A stretch of 18,943 nucleotides of DNA from an uncultured Lachnospiraceae bacterium (GTDB lineage: Bacteria; Bacillota_A; Clostridia; Lachnospirales; Lachnospiraceae): the NCBI GenBank assembly GCA_902795835.1, contig CADBNA010000188.1, forward strand, positions 1 to 18,943, in the 5' to 3' direction. Positions 13,044 through 18,943 of the stretch are shown here, in pieces (the first letter of the stretch is position 1; each line of letters begins with the position of its first letter). The translations under genes and the position numbers were made by a program. The notes under the pieces were generated by a model. It saw only the letters and a program-made list of their open reading frames with translations. It was not told the origin of the DNA and ran no database searches.

Positions 13044-14150
13044 TCAGTGCTTTTCCCGGCGTGCCTTCCGGCGGCTCCGCCTGCCGCCGGCTGCAGCTTC
13101 CTCAATGAGGCCCAGAATCACATGGATGGAGTCGGTATGCCCGCCGTTTCTCATGGCGGCAGCGAATTTGTCCCGGTTCTCATACAGATTCTGCACAGCG
13201 GCAAGCAGCTTCTCCGTGCTGAGTTCTTCTTCTTCCAGCACAAGGCTGTACCCCTGTTTTTCGTAGGACCGCGCATTCAGGATCTGGTCTCCCCGGCTGG
13301 CATTGGCCGACAGCGGTATCAGCAGATTGGGTTTGGCCAGTGCGCTGATCTCACAGATCGCATTGGCGCCGGCACGGGAAATCAGCACATCCGCCATTGC
13401 AAACAGATCCGGCAGCTCGTCCTTGATGTACTCAAACTGTACATACCCTTTTGTCCCCTCCAGACTCTGGTCCCTGTTGCCTTTTCCGCAGAGATGGACA
13501 ACCTGGAAATTCTCCAGAAGGCCGGGAAGGGCTTTCCGGACATTCATATTGACATTTACGGACCCGAGGCTGCCGCCCATGACCATAACCACGGGTCTGT
13601 CCTCTGAAAAGCCGCAGAAGGCGCGGCCGGCGGCCGCATTCCCGCGCAGAAGCTCCGGCCGGATCGGCGTGCCTGTTACCACACCTTTCCCCTCCGGAAG
13701 ATATTCCTTCGTCTCCGGAAAATTGCAGCAGACTTTTGAGGCATACGGAAAACAGATGCGGTTTGCCAGCCCCGGCGTCATGTCGGACTCATGTGTGATG
13801 ACCGGGATCTTTCTTCTGCCGGCGGCAAGCACTACGGGAACCGCCACAAATCCTCCTTTGGAAAATACGACATCCGGATCCAGCTCCTTCATCAGACGCC
13901 TGGCCTGATGAATGCCGTGAACCACGCGGAAGGGATCAGAAAGGTTTTTCAGATCCAGGTAGCGCCGCAGCTTTCCTGTGGAAATCCCGTAGTAGGGAAT
14001 GCCGGCGTCTTCAATCAGCTGCTTTTCTATGCCGTCATATGATCCGATATAGGAAATCCGGTATCCCTGTTCTTTCAGTCCCGGTATCAGGGCCAGATTC
14101 GGCGTCACATGTCCGGCTGTTCCTCCGCCTGTCAGAACAATATGCTTCAT
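13044..14150 (-). CDS. murG: UDP-GlcNAc:undecaprenyl-PP-MurNAc-pentapeptide GlcNAc transferase (MurG family)
   Basis: This 368-residue GT-B glycosyltransferase is of the MurG family, which adds GlcNAc to lipid I to make lipid II on the inner face of the membrane. The ATG at 14150 is chosen because GGAGG lies nine bases upstream and the protein then begins directly with MKHIVLTGGGTAGHV; an upstream ATG at 14183 adds only a charged extension. Seen are the G-loop GGTAGH (9-14), FSKGGFVAVPV (97-107), HESDMTPGLANR (120-131), MGGSLGS (181-187) and the UDP-binding part SRAGANAICEISALAKP (248-264) with GDQ (277-279). It ends in a very basic tail, GGRRSRRKARREKH. It is not in a division/cell-wall cluster, and the HESDMTPG motif differs from the HEQN form of classical MurG. 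It may therefore be the second, stand-alone MurG found in clostridia. Family call is firm; whether it is the main lipid II synthase is open. Confidence 0.9.
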   Translation of the reverse strand: MKHIVLTGGGTAGHVTPNLALIPGLKEQGYRISYIGSYDGIEKQLIEDAGIPYYGISTGKLRRYLDLKNLSDPFRVVHGIHQARRLMKELDPDVVFSKGGFVAVPVVLAAGRRKIPVITHESDMTPGLANRICFPYASKVCCNFPETKEYLPEGKGVVTGTPIRPELLRGNAAAGRAFCGFSEDRPVVMVMGGSLGSVNVNMNVRKALPGLLENFQVVHLCGKGNRDQSLEGTKGYVQFEYIKDELPDLFAMADVLISRAGANAICEISALAKPNLLIPLSANASRGDQILNARSYEKQGYSLVLEEEELSTEKLLAAVQNLYENRDKFAAAMRNGGHTDSIHVILGLIEEAAAGGRRSRRKARREKH

Positions 14151-14279
14151 TGTACAGTTCCTCCGTTTGTTCTTCAAATTCACATGAATGGTGCTTTAAT
14201 CACCGTACTGTTTAAGTCCCGCTCCGCGGTGCTGAATAAGTCCTACTCTGCCGGAGTTTTTTCTCTCCGAACACCGTGT

Positions 14280-14309
14280 ATTGTAGCATATCAGGGCAGA
14301 GATTGGGAA
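14280..14309 (-). promoter_or_regulatory. Candidate promoter of murG
   Basis: On the minus strand TTCCCA (14309-14304), an 18-bp spacer and TACAAT (14285-14280) with TG one base before the -10. Confidence 0.45.
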
Positions 14310-14348
14310 GACGGGCAGGACATTCTTCCGCGGGGGAAACGGGATCGT

Positions 14349-14377
14349 TTGAAACTCACTGCCCCATATGCTATGAT
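14349..14377 (+). promoter_or_regulatory. Promoter of the MATE exporter gene
   Basis: TTGAAA (14349-14354), a 17-bp spacer and TATGAT (14372-14377), with TG one base before the -10. The expected start near 14384 puts dispersed element copy 3 at the very 5' end of the transcript. Confidence 0.6.
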
Positions 14378-14384
14378 AGGGGCG

Positions 14385-14415
14385 CCAAAAACAAACTGCA
14401 GATCCTGCCGCGCTT
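14385..14415. repeat. Dispersed ~37-bp intergenic element, copy 3
   Basis: CCAAAAAC (14385-14392) followed by CTGCAG, six bases and CCGC; 23 of 31 positions match copy 1 without gaps. In this copy the hairpin is kept only with a G-U pair on the minus strand. It begins eight bases after the -10 of the MATE promoter. Confidence 0.5.
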
Positions 14416-14472
14416 CACACCGCCTCAAAACCGTAAATCACCGAATTAAAAGAAAGCCGATAAGGATAAAAG

Positions 14473-15831
14473 ATGAAAGATACACCCAGCCGCTACCAGA
14501 TAATGACGCAAACCCCGGTTCCGCAGCTGATCGCCCGTATGGCAGTCCCGACGATCATCAGCATGCTGGTCACGGGCATTTACAATACCGCTGATACATT
14601 TTTTGTCGGCCGCATCTCCACGCAGGCCACGGCTGCGGTCGGGCTTGTTTTTTCCGTAATGGCGATCATTCAGGCATTTGGCTTCTTCTGCGGACACGGC
14701 TCCGGCAATTATCTGGCCAGAATGCTGGGAGCCGGCAACCGGAAAGAGGCCGATGAAATGGCTGCCACCGGTTTTGCAATAGCCCTGATTATCGGCTGTC
14801 TGATCACCGTCGCAGGGCTTCTGGGCATGGGTGCCATTGCCGGTCTGCTGGGGGCTACCCCGACAACCATGGCGGATACCTGCACGTATATGCGGATTAT
14901 TCTGCTGGGCGCCCCTTTCATGACATGCCAGTTTGTCGTAAATAATCAGCTCCGCTTCCAGGGCGCGGCTGTCTATGCCATGATCGGCCTGATGTGCGGG
15001 GCCGCTCTGAACATGATCCTTGATCCCCTGCTTATCTTCGTCTTCCGCATGGGCGTTGCCGGGGCTGCCGTCGCCACCGTTGCCGGCCAGGTCATCAGCT
15101 TTATTGTCCTGCTGATCGGAAGCACAAAAGGCGAAAACATCCACCTCCATGTCCGCAATATCCGGCTCAACGGACACTATCTTCTGGAGCTCATCAATGG
15201 AGGTGCGCCTTCCCTTCTCCGTCAGGGAATGGCTGCCGTTGCCACCCTGCTGCTGAACACAGCTGCCGGCCGGCTGGGCGGAGACGCGGCTATTGCCGGC
15301 ATGTCTGTTGTCACCCGTGTTCTCATGCTTCTGGCCTCTGCCCTGATCGGATTCGGACAGGGATACCAGCCGGTGTGCTCCTTCAATTACGGAGCCGGGT
15401 TCAGGCACAGAGTGAGGGAAGGCTATTTCTTCTGCATAAAATATGCGACGGCCTTTTTAAGTGTCGTCGCAGTCCTGTGTTTTCTGTTTGCTCCGCAGAT
15501 CATCAGCTGGTTCAGGGATGACCCGGACGTGGTTGCCGTAGGCCTTGTCGCACTGCGCTGTCAGGCTGTCACCCTGCCTCTGATGGCTTCTATCGTCGTC
15601 TCCAATATGATGCTGCAGTCCATTGGCAAGGGCGTAAAGGCAGCTGTCTGTGCCTCCTCCAGAAACGGCCTGTTTTTTATCCCTCTGATCCTGATTCTTC
15701 CGGAGTTTCTGGGCCTGACGGGTGTGGAAATTACGCAGGCCTGCGCAGATGTCCTGTCCTTTCTCGTGTGTATCCCTCTGGCCTGGACAGAGCTGCGAAA
15801 AATGAAAGACTCAGAAACCATTCCAAAATAG
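14473..15831 (+). CDS. MATE family multidrug/metabolite exporter
   Basis: The 452-residue membrane protein has about 12 hydrophobic segments in two related halves, the usual size and layout of MATE transporters, which export drugs or metabolites in exchange for Na+ or H+. The first helix region shows PTIISMLVTGIYNTADTFFVG (split here as PTIISMLVTG, 26-35, and IYNTADTFFVG, 36-46), and the matching loop GHGSGNYLARMLGAGN (about 74-89) is typical of the family. The second half contains GFGQGYQPVCSFNYGA (near 298-313), the usual MATE signature. The closest general type is the MepA/NorM-like group of Gram-positive bacteria; the substrate cannot be told. The start has AAGGA seven bases upstream. It ends nine bases before the stop codon of the opposing C39-like peptidase gene, with no clear terminator between. 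Confidence 0.92.
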   Translation: MKDTPSRYQIMTQTPVPQLIARMAVPTIISMLVTGIYNTADTFFVGRISTQATAAVGLVFSVMAIIQAFGFFCGHGSGNYLARMLGAGNRKEADEMAATGFAIALIIGCLITVAGLLGMGAIAGLLGATPTTMADTCTYMRIILLGAPFMTCQFVVNNQLRFQGAAVYAMIGLMCGAALNMILDPLLIFVFRMGVAGAAVATVAGQVISFIVLLIGSTKGENIHLHVRNIRLNGHYLLELINGGAPSLLRQGMAAVATLLLNTAAGRLGGDAAIAGMSVVTRVLMLLASALIGFGQGYQPVCSFNYGAGFRHRVREGYFFCIKYATAFLSVVAVLCFLFAPQIISWFRDDPDVVAVGLVALRCQAVTLPLMASIVVSNMMLQSIGKGVKAAVCASSRNGLFFIPLILILPEFLGLTGVEITQACADVLSFLVCIPLAWTELRKMKDSETIPK

Positions 15832-15840
15832 TCTGGCGCC

Positions 15841-17184
15841 TCAGCCGTCATAGGAAAAGGCCCACATGCCGGCGATCTGCCACATCAGGTCATCTGCATT
15901 CCAGAGCTTCTGCGTGCGGATCCTGCTGTTGGAGTCCAGCACACGGATATTTTCATTCTCGTCTACATCTGTCAATATGATAAAGTGTCCAAAAAACGTG
16001 AAGTCGCCGGGATTCATGGCACAGACCACCGGATACCCGCTTCGCAGCGCCCACAGCAGGGATTCCTTCCCTCCGTCCAGCATCCAGCCGTTCAGGCCCA
16101 GCATGGCGGCTCCGGTCGTCATGATATCCCATGCGGTGCCGGAGCCATAGACATAAAAACCATTCTCCTCCGACCACTGCGCCATGGCGTAGGGATTCAT
16201 ATCTGTCTTGCCGGTCAGACCGCTGTAAATTGCCGCAAGAGCCGTCGGCCCGCAGCCGGATATCGCAAGGTACGTGCTGCCGTATGTCTCATAGCCCCAG
16301 CGCTCATCCCACTGCAGAAAATGAGGAATCGTCCCCTTTTTTACCTCCCCGGCAATGCTTTTACTGGGCGGTGTCTCCGGCTGATACAGGTAGTCTGTCA
16401 CAAACTCCCGCGTTTCCGGATATTCCTCCATAAAATAGATCAGATCCGCAGGCACTTCATGTTCCCAGAGATATGCCGTCAGTTCCTCCAGGTCCATGGC
16501 AGACAGACGGTCCCGTTCCTGCTGCCGGAGTTCCTCCTCCGTCGGCTGATTCCGTTCCTCTTCGATCTCCTCCGCACGGCTGATGGCAGCCTCTGTTTTT
16601 TCCTCCAGAGACCCGCGGATCGTATCATCTTCCTCCGCACTCACACCGGAACCGGCGGAATCAGCGGATGTGTTTTTGAGACTGCCGTCTGACGGCTGGC
16701 CGGAGCCGGTCTCCTCCTGGCTGCTGCTATTGCTGCCCGCAGATGCGGCAGTGACGCCTGTGTCTTTCGCTTCGTCAGCGGCCTTTTTATCCTCTGATGT
16801 ACCTGCATTCTCTGGTGTACCTGCATTCTCTGATATACTCAAAGTCTCTGTATCTGCTGCAGCTGTCTGATCTGTCTCTTTTTCCGGCAGGACGGTTGTC
16901 TGTCCAGATGTCTGGCTGGCATCTGCCCCTGTCGGGGCCGGCGTATTCGGGACTACGGATTCACCCTGAGAAGTGACTGCGCTCTGGCCTGAGACAGCAG
17001 TGACCGGCTCCTGCACTGAAGAAGTCTGCCGGGCAGGAGATTTGTTATCCTGTGATGATCGCCTGATCAGGCTGTGATACACGGGAAGAAGCACAAGCAG
17101 AAAGACAACAGCAAAAAAAACAGCAATTCGCTGTGTCAGCTGCTTCTTTCTCTGGTCCCTTGTCATTTTTCTCTGCTTCTTCAT
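15841..17184 (-). CDS. Membrane-anchored C39-like (Peptidase_C39_2) cysteine peptidase
   Basis: The 447-residue protein has a basic N-terminus and one membrane helix (about 19-38), so it should sit outside the cell on a membrane anchor. Residues about 45-220 are a low-complexity Ser/Thr/Glu/Ala linker. Residues about 285-447 are a C39-like papain-fold domain: FLQWDERWG (289-297), Cys311 in ISGCGPTALA, His400 in FFGHFIILTDVD, and Asp417/Asn419 in VLDSNSR. This type of domain is common in clostridial exported proteins. The substrate may be a peptide, peptidoglycan crosslink or bacteriocin leader; no partner transporter is present, which argues against a classical bacteriocin processing role. 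A good minus-strand promoter lies at 17230-17258. The start site at 17184 has only a weak ribosome site, and Met7 is an alternative. It diverges from the rhomboid gene and converges on the MATE gene. Confidence 0.88.
   Translation of the reverse strand: MKKQRKMTRDQRKKQLTQRIAVFFAVVFLLVLLPVYHSLIRRSSQDNKSPARQTSSVQEPVTAVSGQSAVTSQGESVVPNTPAPTGADASQTSGQTTVLPEKETDQTAAADTETLSISENAGTPENAGTSEDKKAADEAKDTGVTAASAGSNSSSQEETGSGQPSDGSLKNTSADSAGSGVSAEEDDTIRGSLEEKTEAAISRAEEIEEERNQPTEEELRQQERDRLSAMDLEELTAYLWEHEVPADLIYFMEEYPETREFVTDYLYQPETPPSKSIAGEVKKGTIPHFLQWDERWGYETYGSTYLAISGCGPTALAAIYSGLTGKTDMNPYAMAQWSEENGFYVYGSGTAWDIMTTGAAMLGLNGWMLDGGKESLLWALRSGYPVVCAMNPGDFTFFGHFIILTDVDENENIRVLDSNSRIRTQKLWNADDLMWQIAGMWAFSYDG
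16799..16834 (-). repeat. 18-bp tandem duplication in the C39-like peptidase linker
   Basis: Two 18-bp units differing at one base encode the NAGTPE/NAGTSE repeat around residues 120-131. It lies in the flexible linker and keeps the reading frame, so length variation here would be tolerated. Confidence 0.8.
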
Positions 17185-17229
17185 AGCCGATCCGCTTTCA
17201 TGAAGTGCCTTGGTCAGTACATCCCACAG

Positions 17230-17258
17230 AGTATAGCATGGATTTTTCTTATCCGCAA
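17230..17258 (-). promoter_or_regulatory. Promoter of the C39-like peptidase gene
   Basis: On the minus strand TTGCGG (17258-17253), a 17-bp spacer and TATACT (17235-17230), with TG one base before the -10. The leader would be about 40 bases. Confidence 0.5.
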
Positions 17259-17272
17259 TTCTGTGTTATGAT
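17243..17272 (+). promoter_or_regulatory. Candidate promoter of the rhomboid gene
   Basis: TATGAT (17267-17272) is preceded by TG (extended -10). The best -35 is a poor TTTTTC at 17243-17248 with an 18-bp spacer. It overlaps the leftward promoter at 17230-17258, so polymerase could occupy only one at a time. Confidence 0.4.
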
Positions 17273-17391
17273 ATTTGAACCGGAAGGAAAAAAGCTTTCT
17301 GCTTCTGTTTTCCATTCTACAGTTTTAGCCACACATCGCTGGTTTTGTGTCAGTTTATGCAGCCAAATGATTATTGAAAGGAATCCCCCTC

Positions 17392-18003
17392 ATGCGCAGA
17401 ACATCCTTACGCCCGAATACCGTGACTCTTCTCCTGACCGGCATTAATATCCTGCTCTTTTTTATATGTGAAGGAATGGGCGGCAGCACGAACACGGCAG
17501 TCATGCTTCGGATGGGCGCCATGGTCACTCCCTCTGCGTTCTCTCTTGCGGAGTGCTGGCGCCTTCTGGCGAGTGCCTTCCTGCATTTTGGTTTCGGCCA
17601 TCTGTTCAATAACATGGTTGCTCTCTTTGTTATGGGCAGCTTTCTGGAACCGCGGATCGGTCATATCCGCTTTCTCATTCTGTACCTGTGGGGTGCTGTC
17701 TTCGGCAACCTTGTCAGCTGGCAGTGGTACACGCATATGAACGAGGTCACCATATCTGTCGGCGCTTCCGGTGCCATCTCAGCGCTTTTGGGCGCCGTGG
17801 CAGCCCTGGCGCTGTTCCGCAGAAATGAAATGCGGGGGATTAGTCTCCCCCGCCTGATTCTGGCTGTTATTCTTGTTGTATTGCCCGGCACAAATGGCGG
17901 CGTCGATCTGGCAGCTCACGCCGGAGGACTGGCCGGCGGCTTCTTCCTGATGCCGCTTCTGGCTCTGACAATGCCAGGTAATGAACGTAGTGTCAGACGC
18001 TGA
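17392..18003 (+). CDS. Rhomboid family intramembrane serine protease
   Basis: The 203-residue membrane protein has six or so hydrophobic segments, the size of a minimal bacterial rhomboid, which cuts substrate helices inside the membrane. The catalytic serine is Ser126 in GASGAIS (124-130) and the catalytic histidine is His176 in DLAAHAGGLAGGF. The oxyanion-side motif HFGFGHLFNN (65-74) matches the HxxxxHxxxN pattern of GlpG, with His70 and Asn74. The ATG at 17392 is chosen because AAAGGA lies upstream; a TTG at 17374 would add six residues and lies within that site. The gene diverges from the C39-like peptidase, and its last 11 bases overlap the end of the opposing thioesterase gene. Substrates are unknown. 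Confidence 0.93.
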   Translation: MRRTSLRPNTVTLLLTGINILLFFICEGMGGSTNTAVMLRMGAMVTPSAFSLAECWRLLASAFLHFGFGHLFNNMVALFVMGSFLEPRIGHIRFLILYLWGAVFGNLVSWQWYTHMNEVTISVGASGAISALLGAVAALALFRRNEMRGISLPRLILAVILVVLPGTNGGVDLAAHAGGLAGGFFLMPLLALTMPGNERSVRR

Positions 18004-18430
18004 AGCCCTCCGGCACTTCTATCGTTTTCCCGGTATTGAAATAAGAGAACACCGCCGTGGCAATGAGCCTGCCGGTTTCATCTGTAATCCGGATGTCCAT
18101 GACCCGGATTGACTTTCCGCACTTGAGGATATTGGCCTCTGCAATCAGCTTCTTCACACCGGCGGCGGCGTTGAGAAAATGCATCTCACCGGAAAGAGTC
18201 GGCGTAATCGTGCCGTAAGTCGCGCTGGCAGTGCCGCCGGTCGTGTCGGCAAGTGTATACAGGCAGCCTCCGTGTACCGTATTCAAAGGATTCATGTGTT
18301 CTTCGCGGATTGCCATCTCACACCGGGCATAGCCTTCCCTCACTTCAACCGGGACAATTCCCACAAGGTTGCCGAACCGGTTGTTGATCCTCCGGTACTC
18401 AAGATACTTTTTAATCAGTTCTCCGTCCAT
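17993..18430 (-). CDS. PaaI-type hotdog-fold acyl-CoA thioesterase
   Basis: The 145-residue cytosolic protein has the hotdog signature MNPLNTVHGGCLYTLADTTGG (split as MNPLNTVHGG, 46-55, and CLYTLADTTGG, 56-66), which matches the HGG...AD pattern of the PaaI/YigI-like thioesterases. Asp62 is the expected catalytic acid, with His53-Gly54-Gly55 in the active-site helix. The later part has the LSGEMHFLNAA and ILKCGKSIRVMDIRI strands usual for the family, which hydrolyses acyl- or aryl-CoA thioesters. Length is normal. The start has GAGGAAAAGAG just upstream. It converges on the rhomboid gene with an 11-bp overlap of coding ends. The physiological substrate is not predictable. Confidence 0.88.
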   Translation of the reverse strand: MDGELIKKYLEYRRINNRFGNLVGIVPVEVREGYARCEMAIREEHMNPLNTVHGGCLYTLADTTGGTASATYGTITPTLSGEMHFLNAAAGVKKLIAEANILKCGKSIRVMDIRITDETGRLIATAVFSYFNTGKTIEVPEGFSV

Positions 18431-18541
18431 CTCTTTTCCTCTGCCTGTTCTGGTTTGTTTCCGCCGGTACTGCCGGGTTCTGTTTCAAATCCTCTTATGC
18501 CGGGTTCAGCAGGATATTCTCTATGCTTTCCGCTTATTATG

Positions 18542-18904
18542 TTATAATGCCATTTGGGTTTCCAGTGTCTCTATCCTCTTCTGATGATCCACCAGTATAT
18601 TCAGAATCTCATGGTTCTGACTGTTTTCCAGCCGGATGATTCTGAACGACTGTTCCATATTATCCAGTCTTTTGTCAAGACGGGAGATCTCCTTGTTCAA
18701 ATGCCGGAGAGAATTTGCATCCACCTCGGCAATCGCGTCGGTAAGAAACTTCACCGAGCTGTCCAGCTTCTTTTCAACACCGTCGATTCGCTCTGTCAGT
18801 TTTGCCTCAACATCGTCGATTCGTTTTGTCAGCTTTGTCTCCGTCTCCTGTATTCTGCTGTCAAACAGTTCTCCTATAGCCTTTAGATCTCTTTCGTCCA
18901 GCAT
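18542..18904 (-). CDS. Small coiled-coil protein of unknown function
   Basis: The 120-residue protein starts at the ATG at 18904, which has AAAGGAGG with good spacing; a longer reading from 18934 has no such site. Nearly the whole chain is charged and helical. Residues about 20-60 form 11-residue repeats (TKLTKRIDDVE, AKLTERIDGVE, then KKLDSSVKFLT), and a second coiled coil follows (RHLNKEISRLDKRLDNMEQ, then a tail to ETLETQMAL). There is no signal peptide, membrane segment or catalytic motif. Hendecad repeats like these make right-handed or straight bundles. Similar small proteins are common in Lachnospiraceae and sometimes neighbour toxin or phage genes, but nothing here supports such a role. 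I cannot assign a function. Confidence 0.75.
   Translation of the reverse strand: MLDERDLKAIGELFDSRIQETETKLTKRIDDVEAKLTERIDGVEKKLDSSVKFLTDAIAEVDANSLRHLNKEISRLDKRLDNMEQSFRIIRLENSQNHEILNILVDHQKRIETLETQMAL
18781..18846 (-). repeat. 33-bp tandem repeat encoding an 11-residue coiled-coil unit
   Basis: Two 33-bp units match at 25 of 33 positions and encode KLT(E/K)RID(G/D)VE(K/A). The duplication is in frame and explains the hendecad pattern of the coiled-coil protein. Confidence 0.75.
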
Positions 18905-18943
18905 CTCTGTCCTCCTTTGTACTGCATGATTCAATAAGAACAG

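Larger units (their letters stand above)
14151..14472. promoter_or_regulatory. 322-bp divergent intergenic region between murG and the MATE gene
   Basis: No gene is seen here. It holds a leftward promoter (14280-14309), a rightward promoter (14349-14377), copy 3 of the dispersed element (14385-14415), and a small CGGAG/CTCCG inverted repeat (14252-14256 with 14265-14269) in the murG leader. The murG leader would be about 120 bases long. Confidence 0.5.

Noticed and set aside
13010..13045. GCATT/AATGC inverted repeat followed by a T-run on the plus strand, as a terminator
   Set aside because: No plus-strand gene ends here; both neighbours are on the minus strand, where the T-run would precede the stem.
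14446..15408. 320-codon open frame on the minus strand
   Set aside because: It is antisense to the MATE exporter; the His/Asp/Gly-rich composition is what the reverse strand of a membrane protein gives.

Overview
The window looks like a chromosomal segment of a Gram-positive anaerobe of the Clostridia, most likely Lachnospiraceae-like. The reasons are a glutamate dehydrogenase very close to the Clostridium symbiosum type, strong AGGAGG-type ribosome binding sites, extended -10 promoters (TGnTATGAT), a stand-alone MurG, a DUF1638 protein, a Ser/Ala-rich lipoprotein cyclophilin, and moderately GC-rich DNA by eye. I see no rRNA, tRNA, CRISPR array, transposase or phage gene. The genus is inference only.

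Layout, left to right. 1-1257 (-) is the N-terminal part of a secreted, repeat-containing surface protein that runs off the left edge. 1341-2321 (-) is a D-2-hydroxyacid dehydrogenase and 2350-3159 (-) a lipoprotein cyclophilin; they are 28 bp apart and probably one transcript. 3313-4053 (-) is a DUF1638 protein, placed 19 bp behind a 1560-residue multidomain protein (4073-8755, -). Diverging from that giant is a PEP-synthase/PPDK-like ATP-grasp protein (8927-11539, +). It meets glutamate dehydrogenase (11569-12918, -) tail to tail. Upstream of gdhA on the same strand lies a MurG homologue (13044-14150, -), which diverges from a MATE exporter (14473-15831, +). A membrane-anchored C39-like peptidase (15841-17184, -) faces the exporter tail to tail and diverges from a rhomboid protease (17392-18003, +). 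The rhomboid overlaps the 3' end of a PaaI-type hotdog thioesterase (17993-18430, -). A small coiled-coil protein (18542-18904, -) closes the window.

The most unusual part is 3313-11539. The 1560-residue protein carries an HD phosphohydrolase domain, a long helical middle, a NadD-type nucleotidyltransferase domain, a degenerate GNAT-like segment and a phosphoribosyltransferase-like tail. It shares a 171-bp divergent control region with a PPDK_N ATP-grasp protein that lacks the usual phosphohistidine domain. The HD plus NadD pairing echoes the familiar nadD-yqeK gene pair of Firmicutes, where YqeK is an HD-domain Ap4A hydrolase. I infer an uncharacterised nucleotide or NAD-type metabolism or signalling module. 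What it makes or destroys cannot be read from the sequence.

A second unexplained signal is a ~37-bp element (CCAAAA followed by a TGCGG-N6-CCGCA hairpin) found in three separate intergenic regions (3200-3237, 8789-8825, 14385-14415).
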